Shown here: positions 1 to 5,145 of the stretch, piece by piece
Position numbering within the stretch: the first letter of the stretch is position 1
Layout: each line of letters begins with the position of its first letter
Program-made: the position numbers and the translations under genes
Notes under the pieces: generated by a model
The model's input: the letters and a program-made list of their open reading frames with translations, nothing else
Told to the model about the DNA's origin: nothing
Databases searched by the model: none
From: JAFAQB01 sp045808425
Lineage (GTDB): Archaea > Thermoproteota > Nitrososphaeria > Nitrososphaerales > Nitrososphaeraceae
Direction of reading: 5' to 3'
Length of the DNA: 5,841 nucleotides
Assembly: GCA_045808425.1 (NCBI GenBank)
Contig: JBJMFM010000228.1
Span: 1-5,841 of the forward strand

Positions 1-2
1 GA

Positions 3-224
3 GTAACTGAAGTGTATGCAGGAGCAGTTAGTAGTGTCACAGATAACACAGTTGCTGCAGCAAGGCTTGTAAATAACACTGTATTTTCAAACCTACACGC
101 TTTCAAAACATCTATCCAGAACACAAGAGATAATCTAAAACAATTCTCTAGAATAGGTGTTAACGCAGCAAGAACATATGAGCAAACATCAAGAGATACT
201 ACAAGTGGTTTCTCGTCATTATAG
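3..224 (+). CDS. C-terminal part of a small helical protein, possibly phasin-like (5' end outside window)
   Basis: The frame is open from the left edge of the window (reading V-T-E-V-Y-A-G-A-V from base 3) to a TAG at 222-224. The GTG at 12-14 is therefore best read as an internal Val codon, not the start. The 73 visible residues are rich in Ala, Ser, Thr, Asn and Gln. They have no Cys, Pro, Trp or long hydrophobic stretch, and the pattern suits a long amphipathic helix (for example NTVFSNLHAFKTSIQNTRDN). The spacing of small and hydrophobic residues recalls phasin-type proteins that coat polyhydroxyalkanoate granules. This is a resemblance by eye, not a demonstrated family match, and Nitrososphaerales are known to carry PHA synthase genes. 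Reading past the TAG would give 27 more Lys/Glu-rich codons to a TAA at 306-308, but the T-tract hairpin lies inside that stretch. I am confident it is coding and unsure of its function. Confidence 0.6.
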   Translation, partial: VTEVYAGAVSSVTDNTVAAARLVNNTVFSNLHAFKTSIQNTRDNLKQFSRIGVNAARTYEQTSRDTTSGFSSL

Positions 225-283
225 AATGATGATATCGAAGTAACTTTAACTTCCAAGAACGAAAGAAAAGAGACTAAGAATAG

Positions 284-300
284 GAAAAAAGGCTTTTTTC
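284..300 (+). terminator. Hairpin with T6 tract after the first gene
   Basis: A 7-bp perfect inverted repeat, GAAAAAA (284-290) and TTTTTTC (294-300), is separated by GGC. It lies 60 nt after the TAG of the upstream gene. The run of six T on the + strand is the element archaeal RNA polymerase responds to for termination. The A/T-only stem is weak, so the T-tract rather than the hairpin is probably what matters. It could also act on the minus strand, where it again reads A6 then T6. Confidence 0.45.
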
Positions 301-330
301 GTAACTAAAAATGTAGCCTCTATATTATTT

Positions 331-340
331 TATTTTATAT
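331..340 (+). promoter_or_regulatory. TATA-box candidate in the 225-655 gap
   Basis: TATTTTATAT lies in a run of A/T (320-340). The usual archaeal spacing of 25-28 nt from TATA centre to start of transcription puts the start near base 362. That is where a hairpin begins, and no reading frame of useful length follows. In AT-rich DNA such boxes also occur by chance. Confidence 0.3.
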
Positions 341-361
341 CATCAACTTATTGTTAGAGTT

Positions 362-541
362 GTATCTATCTTCTTTGATTAGAGATACCCAAAATCTTTT
401 AATGATTCAATTTCACTGGTTAGGCCGTTAACAAATGTTCAGTCTGAGGCATCTTAATTAGCCTCTTCTTTAGTTTGAACAGTTCACTGCATCTTTTGGG
501 TGGGCGAATCTCTTAAAGCACAGGAAGAGGGAGTTTTTCTT
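362..541 (+). ncRNA. Candidate structured non-coding RNA
   Basis: This stretch has no credible ORF on either strand but holds several nested pairings. GTATCT (362-367) pairs with AGATAC (383-388). ACCCAAAA (387-394) pairs over about 100 nt with TTTTGGGT (494-501). Inside that, GTTCA (437-441) pairs with TGAAC (476-480), enclosing GAGGC (446-450) with GCCTC (461-465). TGAAC can instead pair with GTTCA at 482-486. The block is preceded by a TATA box at the right distance and ends in a hairpin with a T-tract. I recognise no known RNA family: it is not a tRNA, SRP RNA or RNase P RNA. The pairings were found by eye, so some may be coincidental. Confidence 0.3.
509..541 (+). terminator. Hairpin plus T-tract closing the candidate RNA
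   Basis: CTCTT (510-514) pairs with AAGAG (525-529), extended by a T509-G530 wobble, around a 10-nt loop. After GAG comes TTTTTCTTT from 534. The order of stem and then T-rich tract is that of an intrinsic terminator on the + strand. The stem is short, so confidence is modest. Confidence 0.3.
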
Positions 542-569
542 TAATAGACAGGGCCTTTCAAATATGGCG

Positions 570-586
570 TCCAAATACAATTTGGA
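570..586. repeat. Perfect 7-bp inverted repeat
   Basis: TCCAAAT (570-576) and ATTTGGA (580-586) are separated by ACA. It lies 70 nt downstream of the deacetylase stop codon as read on the minus strand, and could be part of that gene's 3' UTR or a protein-binding site. No T-tract follows it on either strand, so it is not called a terminator. Confidence 0.35.
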
Positions 587-655
587 GAATAATGCGTATT
601 AAATTAACAATTTATTTGGACATTAGTATGTTATCAGATTAACAGATTTATAGTA

Positions 656-1834
656 TTAAGGAAAATTACTATGATTTGTGGACTTTATGTATAGATAATT
701 GTTATTTTCGTCATACGCCAGATCAGCCATGGTCAACACTTTAAAGCCATTATCATGCAAATACTTCATTTCTGCATCAAATAGATTCAAGGTTGTATCA
801 ACCGGTCTGTTGCTATAGCTTAAATCAGGATATGTCACAATCGTATGATATATAATTATAGGGATTGCCCTTACTATCCCATCCCTGTTATAATTATTTT
901 GCATGTTAACAGCTGTAATGAATTTCTCAAACATCTGAGAATTGTTATACTCCTGGCGAACAACCGTACAAGTGCCACGACTACTACTACTAACAGAGCA
1001 GTCACGTTCAATGTGTCTATGAGCCCAGCTATTAATGGAATATCTATTTGCAGGAGTTAATGTTCCATTGCTAAAATATGCTCTACAATCTGTGTGATTA
1101 ATCTTCTCATTATTGTTACCAATACTACTACCGCCGCCATCACAGTGCAAGAAAGTAAGTGCAGACTTGCTGTCAGTTCTGGCTAGATTATAATATTTGG
1201 CGACTGTATTTACAACTGCGGAATTATTAGATCCTTCGCCATATGGGTATGCAAAAATTGTCGAATTGATTCCATGGTTAATTAAACACTGTTGTGATTG
1301 CCCTATTTCATAATCCAAATCTGCAGACGATAATGATCCATTTATGTGTGGGTGATTCATAGTGTGCGCTTCTATATCCATACCATCTTGTTGTAATGCT
1401 GCTATATCTTTCCAAGTAGTTGTTATATCTGAATTATGATGTCCTGCTTCTACCCAGTTGCAGACTTCAAAGAATGTTGCTTTAAATCCATACTTGTCTA
1501 GGATTGGTTTGGCATACGTATATTGGCTTTTATGCGAGTCATCAAAATTTATAATTACAACTTTGCTATTATTATGATTATTACTGCTCTGACTACTACT
1601 ATTCGTGTTTCCATACGAATACTTTGGGATCGATGCTATTGAATTATTGTTATCATCATTAGATTCATTTGCTTTGATTATCATACTGTTTTGAGTTTTT
1701 TCAGATGATGATTGTATTTTAGGGAAATAAGGAAGCTGGCTATAAGCTGGGATAATGACAAAAAAACCACATATGGCAATAATCAATATGATAGTAATAG
1801 TGGTAGTAGTAGTAGTAGTATTATTTTTAGTCAT
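656..1834 (-). CDS. Secreted or membrane-anchored polysaccharide deacetylase (NodB domain)
   Basis: This 392-aa protein probably removes N- or O-acetyl groups from extracellular or cell-surface polysaccharide. An N-terminal hydrophobic segment (about residues 13-32, ITIILIIAICGFFVIIPA) follows a run of seven Thr and should act as a signal peptide or membrane anchor. Residues 40-90 form a Ser/Asn-rich linker. The NodB fold begins at 91. Motif 1 is NFDD, with Asp98 as likely base and Asp99 as metal ligand. Motif 2 is HTMNH, with His157 and His161 completing the metal site. Motif 3 is FAYPYG (194-199), and IIIYH with His330 fits the C-terminal catalytic-His motif. Between motif 3 and His330 there is a long insertion with Cys231, Cys250, Cys279 and Cys289, which could form disulfides. 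About eleven N-x-S/T sequons suit an N-glycosylated exported archaeal protein. The start is the ATG at 1834-1832, directly before the signal segment. The stop is TAA. The family call is firm; the substrate is unknown. Confidence 0.88.
   Translation of the reverse strand: MTKNNTTTTTTTITIILIIAICGFFVIIPAYSQLPYFPKIQSSSEKTQNSMIIKANESNDDNNNSIASIPKYSYGNTNSSSQSSNNHNNSKVVIINFDDSHKSQYTYAKPILDKYGFKATFFEVCNWVEAGHHNSDITTTWKDIAALQQDGMDIEAHTMNHPHINGSLSSADLDYEIGQSQQCLINHGINSTIFAYPYGEGSNNSAVVNTVAKYYNLARTDSKSALTFLHCDGGGSSIGNNNEKINHTDCRAYFSNGTLTPANRYSINSWAHRHIERDCSVSSSSRGTCTVVRQEYNNSQMFEKFITAVNMQNNYNRDGIVRAIPIIIYHTIVTYPDLSYSNRPVDTTLNLFDAEMKYLHDNGFKVLTMADLAYDENNNYLYIKSTNHSNFP
1803..1820. repeat. AGT/ACT triplet microsatellite at the deacetylase N-terminus
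   Basis: The + strand reads six GTA units in a row. On the coding strand this is five ACT codons followed by ACC and ACT, giving seven consecutive Thr right after MTKNN. Slippage here would change the length of the protein's cytoplasmic N-terminus without shifting the frame. Shorter (ACT)n tracts recur in the same gene at 980-991 and 1592-1600, and in the kinase at 4019-4033. Confidence 0.7.
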
Positions 1835-1853
1835 AAGATTCTACGCCAAATTC

Positions 1854-1864
1854 TATAGTTAAAT
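1854..1864 (-). promoter_or_regulatory. Weak TATA-box candidate for the deacetylase
   Basis: On the minus strand the sequence TTTAACTATAG lies about 25 nt upstream of the ATG at 1834, the spacing expected for a leaderless archaeal gene. The match is poor. A better box (ATAAATATTAAAT, about 1895-1907 on the minus strand) would imply a leader of roughly 40 nt. Confidence 0.25.
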
Positions 1865-1907
1865 CTAATACTAGTCGAGTATATTAGCTAGTGGATTTAA
1901 TATTTAT

Positions 1908-2129
1908 GTGGACCTTTTTAGATTTCTGCAAGCCTTTCTATTTCAAGCATCTCTTTACATTCTTTGCTACTCCGTGTTAGCATTAGCTACGTTGCGCGGC
2001 ATGGGCAAAATAACTCGTATTGCAAATGTAAACTTCATATTCTATAGTATTTTTGCCAAAAATGTAATTGCCTACACCAAAGGATATTTCTTAGAGCAAT
2101 CCTCTCACATAGTTTCTACAAACCAGTAG
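1908..2129 (+). CDS. Doubtful small hydrophobic ORF (73 aa)
   Basis: This GTG-initiated frame lies alone in the gap between the divergent deacetylase and kinase genes. Residues 4-29 are hydrophobic (FRFLQAFLFQASLYILCYSV) and could form a membrane helix. The rest is unremarkable and matches no family I know. A TATATTA near 1880-1887 is at a spacing that would allow a leaderless start. Against it: codon use includes CGC, CGT and GGC, where the neighbours prefer AGA and GGA. An overlapping ATG at 1906 opens only a 24-codon frame. A 15-nt perfect palindrome (ATTTTTG-C-CAAAAAT, 2049-2063) falls inside it. It may be a chance ORF or the remains of a gene. Confidence 0.2.
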   Translation: MDLFRFLQAFLFQASLYILCYSVLALATLRGMGKITRIANVNFIFYSIFAKNVIAYTKGYFLEQSSHIVSTNQ

Positions 2130-2430
2130 GGAATATGTTTGGCAAAAAATGATGTCATTCTGATCCTAAGTTAAATTACTTGAACTGCAGCAATATCAAG
2201 TCGTACGATAACGCCAATCATTTTTGTCACTTCTACTGCTATGAAGAATCGCAGGGTAAATTGTCATCTTTCTGAAGCTTAGAATTACATTGCACTTGAT
2301 AGCCACCCCAGATTAGAGTCATGTTCGAAAATGACTGTAAACATATTTGAAAAATCATTACAACTGACTCAGATATTGTATCTTTAAAGTCAAAGTTCCG
2401 TAATAACTATAATTAATAATAGAACATTTA
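2130..2430. other. Gene-free stretch upstream of the kinase promoter
   Basis: I see no credible gene here on either strand. The longest minus-strand frame I noticed is 27 codons (2322 down to 2239). One hairpin stands out: AGTCAT (2317-2322) with ATGACT (2331-2336) around an 8-nt loop containing TTCGAA. The loop resembles a tRNA T-loop, but the closing G-C pair and the other tRNA arms are absent. Confidence 0.5.
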
Positions 2431-2436
2431 GCCATT

Positions 2437-2448
2437 ATATTTTATATA
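2437..2448 (+). promoter_or_regulatory. TATA box for the histidine kinase
   Basis: A TATA element, TATATTTTATATA-like with its core TTTATATA at 2441-2448, is centred about 26 nt before the ATG at 2471. This is the archaeal spacing from TATA box to transcription start, so the mRNA is predicted to begin at or within a base or two of the start codon. No Shine-Dalgarno precedes the ATG, which fits a leaderless transcript. It would drive the kinase and the overlapping response regulator together. Confidence 0.6.
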
Positions 2449-2470
2449 GAATAGTACAATTGAATCGTAG

Positions 2471-4345
2471 ATGACAGCGTCATCTTCATCTTTTAATACA
2501 AGATCTGAAAGGACAGAAGTAGTTTATGGTACTGAAAATACAACCAACGTAATTTTGAATTTTTTATATAATGCAGGGGCAAAGATGGACATTTGCGCAG
2601 ATTCTATCTGGCCGTCCGTAGCAATGGGAATTGATGTTTTTAAAAAAGCTCTCATCAATATCAAGGATAGAGGGATAAGATCAAGGTATGTTACTGATAT
2701 TACAAGAGATAATCTTCCTTATTGTAAAGAAGCGATGAAATTTGGTGAGCTTAGACATTTAGATGGAATTAAAGGTAACTTTGCAGTTAGTGAAAAAGAG
2801 TATATGGCTTCTGCTACCATGCAAGAAGCAGAGCTTTTACAACAGGTAATATACAGCAATGTAAAGGAAGTACTAGAACAGCAACAATATGTCTTTGATT
2901 CATTCTGGAAGAAATCTGTGGCTGCTGAGAACAGAATAAGCGAGATTGAAGAAGGAGTGGCATCAGACGTTATAGAAGTCATCCAGAATGCTTCTAGAGT
3001 GAAGACTCTATATTTTGAAGTTATAAAATCTGCTAAAGAAGAAGTATTAGTTATATTCCCTACTCCTAATGCTTTTATACGCCAGGAAAAGCTTGGAGTA
3101 ATACAGGCGATAATTGAAGTCTCTGGAAAGAATAATCTAAAAGTTAGAATATTGATGCCTGCTCATAATATATCTGAACATTCATTACGAAACTTAAAAA
3201 GATGTGATCGATATCACAATGGCAATATTGATGTAAGATATATCGAAGTAACGTCAGGTACCAAAGCAACAATTTTACTAGCAGATAGAAAATTATCATT
3301 AGTGATGGAGTTGAAAGACGATTCTAAAGATACTTTTGATGAGGCCATAGGATTATCAACATATTCTAATAGCAGACCTGGCGTATTATCTTATGTTTCT
3401 ATATTTGAAAACCTATGGAAGCAAACTGAATTATATGAGCAAGTTAAAGACGCGCGAGACTCATTAGCCCAATCAAATAAACAACTTGAAGAAGCAAATG
3501 AACAATTGAAAATCCATGACAAAATGCAAAAGGAATTTATCAATGTGGCTGCTCATGAGCTGAGAACTCCTATTCAACCAATAATTAGCTCAGTAGGTAT
3601 TCTTCGTTCACGGAAAGGGAACATAAAAGTACAGGAGCTAGATAATTCTTTAGACACTATTGCTAGAAGTGCACAAAGATTAAAACAACTCTCGTCAGAT
3701 ATATTAGATGTCACAAAAATTGAAAGTCATTCGCTAGAGCTAGAACGCGAGCAGTTTAATCTTAATGAAGTATTATCTAACACTGTAGAAGATTATAAAA
3801 AGCAAATTACAAAATTCAATATTGATATAAAATTGTTATTTATACCATATGAACATATAATAATGGTAGAAGCAGATAGATATAGGATTATCCAGGTTAT
3901 TTCTAATATACTAAACAATGCTATCAAATTTACAAGGAAAAGAGGAGGAATAGTAACTGTGGAAGCTCAAAAGAAAAATAATGAAATAAAAAATAACCAG
4001 GCTGTTGCTATGGTTAGCAGTAGTACTACTACTGGCAGTGGTATAGATCCAGATATCATGCCTAGGTTATTTGAAAAATTCGCTGCAAAATCATTTCAAG
4101 GAACAGGTCTAGGATTATTCATTTCCAAGAATATTATTGAAGCGCATGGAGGTAAAATATGGGCTGAAAACAACAATGACAACAACGCTGATGGTGGACA
4201 AAATAGAAAAGGTGCTATATTTTACTTTACTCTACCAATTGTCAGTAATCAAAATAAAACATTAACTGCAAGTAGTATGCAAAAAGAGGATAAGGAGGAG
4301 GACAACAACAACATCCCAATATCTACACAGGCATCTGATAAATAA
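2471..4345 (+). CDS. Thaumarchaeal sensor histidine kinase with altered G1 ATP-binding box
   Basis: This 624-aa protein has no membrane segment and is probably cytoplasmic. Residues 1-165 match the conserved sensor region of Nitrososphaerales kinases (VVYGTENTT, KMDICADSIWPSVAMG, then the QQQYVFD segment near 137-145). Residues about 165-312 resemble a TrmB/phospholipase D-like sensor fold. Its HKD-type motif is degenerate: GTKATILLAD keeps Lys265 and Asp272 but lacks the His. A coiled coil (319-350) leads to HisKA with the phosphoacceptor His362 in AAHELRTP. In the ATPase domain (about 440-590) the N box (Asn479, Asn482, Asn483), the F box FEKF (534-537) and the G2 box GTGLGL (544-549) are present. 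The G1 box, however, reads TTGSG (520-524) where DxGxG is expected. That Asp normally contacts adenine, so ATP binding may be impaired. The C-terminal tail after 590 is Asn/Glu/Lys-rich. The TAA overlaps the ATG of the response regulator, indicating an operon with translational coupling. Confidence 0.88.
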   Translation: MTASSSSFNTRSERTEVVYGTENTTNVILNFLYNAGAKMDICADSIWPSVAMGIDVFKKALINIKDRGIRSRYVTDITRDNLPYCKEAMKFGELRHLDGIKGNFAVSEKEYMASATMQEAELLQQVIYSNVKEVLEQQQYVFDSFWKKSVAAENRISEIEEGVASDVIEVIQNASRVKTLYFEVIKSAKEEVLVIFPTPNAFIRQEKLGVIQAIIEVSGKNNLKVRILMPAHNISEHSLRNLKRCDRYHNGNIDVRYIEVTSGTKATILLADRKLSLVMELKDDSKDTFDEAIGLSTYSNSRPGVLSYVSIFENLWKQTELYEQVKDARDSLAQSNKQLEEANEQLKIHDKMQKEFINVAAHELRTPIQPIISSVGILRSRKGNIKVQELDNSLDTIARSAQRLKQLSSDILDVTKIESHSLELEREQFNLNEVLSNTVEDYKKQITKFNIDIKLLFIPYEHIIMVEADRYRIIQVISNILNNAIKFTRKRGGIVTVEAQKKNNEIKNNQAVAMVSSSTTTGSGIDPDIMPRLFEKFAAKSFQGTGLGLFISKNIIEAHGGKIWAENNNDNNADGGQNRKGAIFYFTLPIVSNQNKTLTASSMQKEDKEEDNNNIPISTQASDK

Positions 4346-4764
4346 TGGCTGAGATAGAAAATAATAATAACAATATCAAAAACGTAAGTAGCAAAGGAAA
4401 AAAAATCATGATAGTGGATGATGAACCAGACATCACCTAGATGCTGAAAATTGTTTTAGAAGATAATGGATTTGAAGTAGATGCATTTGAGGATGCTATT
4501 GCTGCATTAAAGTACTATAAAGCTAGTCTATATGACCTATTAATCCTAGATATAAAGATGCCAGAAATGGATGGGTTTGAACTTTATGATGAGATAAAAA
4601 AGATAGATGACAAAATGAAAGTCTGCTTTCTTACTGCAAGTGAAATGTATTATAACAAGTTAAGAAAAGACAAGTATTCCTCATTAGATAAGGACCTATT
4701 TATTCAAAAGCCAATTGAAAATGAAGAGCTTGTAAATATAGTAAATAAAATATTAAATTCATAA
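4345..4764 (+). pseudogene. REC-only response regulator split by an in-frame TAG
   Basis: The reading frame starts at the ATG that overlaps the kinase stop (TAATG). It would encode 139 residues of a stand-alone receiver domain that takes phosphate from the neighbouring kinase. The first 31 codons give an Asn-rich leader and then KKIMIVDDEPDIT, with the Mg-binding pair Asp25-Asp26. Codon 32 is TAG (4438-4440). The same frame continues at once with MLKIVLEDNGFEV and a normal receiver: phosphoacceptor Asp69 in LLILDIKMPEMDGF, switch Thr97 in VCFLTASE, and Lys122 in FIQKP. The sequence on both sides of the TAG fits one receiver domain with no gap, so a single base change (for example TTG or CAG to TAG) is the simplest cause. 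No output domain follows, as in the many CheY-like regulators of this group. Alternatives are a sequencing error, readthrough, or translation as two pieces. Confidence 0.78.
4441..4764 (+). CDS. Downstream receiver-domain fragment (possible reinitiation product)
   Basis: An ATG follows the TAG with no bases between, in the same frame, so a ribosome finishing the 31-residue leader could restart here and make 107 residues. The product would hold the phosphoacceptor Asp37 (Asp69 in the full frame), Thr65 and Lys90. It would lack the first beta strand and the Asp-Asp pair that binds Mg, so it should not be phosphorylated normally. It has no own promoter or Shine-Dalgarno that I can see. An automatic annotator would probably call this as the gene; I regard it as part of the interrupted response regulator above. 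Confidence 0.4.
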   Translation: MLKIVLEDNGFEVDAFEDAIAALKYYKASLYDLLILDIKMPEMDGFELYDEIKKIDDKMKVCFLTASEMYYNKLRKDKYSSLDKDLFIQKPIENEELVNIVNKILNS

Positions 4765-5111
4765 ATAAATATCACTAAATAATAGCGTGTTGATGAAGGC
4801 AGTTATTTAATTTGATCATAATCTCGCCAAATTGAAGTTGCTTATTATAAGAGCACCAGTGATTCTTTATTTAAGAATAGCAATAACGTAAACAGTCATA
4901 ATATTCTTTGTAGTGAATTGGAGCTGAATGCGAGAATTAAAATAATGTTATATCTTGTTTGGTATCACACTATGTAATGATACTAAAATCAGATACATCT
5001 GATTTCATCATGGGCTAAAATAAAAAGCAGTAGTGTATTGCTGCTGCACAAACTCAATTGGCATATGTGAAATATTGTTGTCTTTGGCTTGAGTATCTAT
5101 GCATAATGCTA
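4765..5111. other. Gene-free gap between response regulator and oxidoreductase
   Basis: Only very short frames occur on the + strand. The stretch holds hairpins: ATTCTT (4862-4867) with AAGAAT (4873-4878), plus the overlapping pair at 4962-5011 described separately. No clear T-rich terminator directly follows the response-regulator stop. The nearest T/A-rich stretch is around 4802-4812. Confidence 0.5.
4962..5011. repeat. Two overlapping, mutually exclusive hairpins
   Basis: Hairpin A pairs GTATCA (4962-4967) with TGATAC (4978-4983). Hairpin B has a 9-bp perfect inner stem, AAATCAGAT (4986-4994) with ATCTGATTT (4997-5005). It also has an outer 5-bp stem, ATGAT (4977-4981) with ATCAT (5007-5011). 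Both use bases 4977-4983, so only one can form fully. With a loop of only 2 nt, the inner part of B may act as a palindromic DNA operator rather than an RNA hairpin. It lies about 135 nt upstream of the oxidoreductase start. Confidence 0.5.
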
Positions 5112-5122
5112 CGTTTTAATAT
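5112..5122 (+). promoter_or_regulatory. TATA box for the F420-dependent oxidoreductase
   Basis: CGTTTTAATAT contains a TTTTAATA core centred near 5118, about 28 nt before the TTG at 5146. This is the spacing expected for a leaderless archaeal transcript starting at the initiation codon. It supports both an independent promoter for this gene and the choice of TTG as start. Confidence 0.5.
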
Positions 5123-5145
5123 GAGCAATAGAATTTGAAATTACC

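Noticed and set aside
226..232. ATGATGA as C box of a C/D guide RNA
   Set aside because: No CTGA D box occurs within the usual 50-60 nt, and no C'/D' pair is present.
222..308. Readthrough of the first gene's TAG into 27 further Lys/Glu-rich codons
   Set aside because: The extension is short enough to be open by chance, and it runs through the A6/T6 hairpin that looks like a terminator.
845..1060. Plus-strand 71-aa ORF
   Set aside because: It is antisense to the deacetylase catalytic domain, whose motifs establish the minus-strand frame as the real gene; this one is a shadow.
2317..2336. T-arm-like hairpin with TTCGAA loop as part of a tRNA
   Set aside because: The loop closing pair is G-A rather than G-C, and no acceptor, D or anticodon arms can be found around it.
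2719..2982. Minus-strand 87-aa Ser-rich ORF
   Set aside because: It is antisense to the conserved sensor region of the histidine kinase, and its composition (Ser, Cys) is what the complement of that coding sequence would give.
4289..4302. GGAGG-rich stretch as Shine-Dalgarno for the response regulator
   Set aside because: It lies about 47 nt before the ATG at 4345, far too distant, and encodes the Lys/Glu-rich tail of the kinase. Coupling through the TAATG overlap is more likely.
4438..4440. TAG as a pyrrolysine codon
   Set aside because: No pyl genes are visible, Nitrososphaerales are not known to encode pyrrolysine, and the first gene of the window appears to end on a TAG (222-224). Receiver domains do not need a special residue here. 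A nonsense change or sequencing error is simpler.
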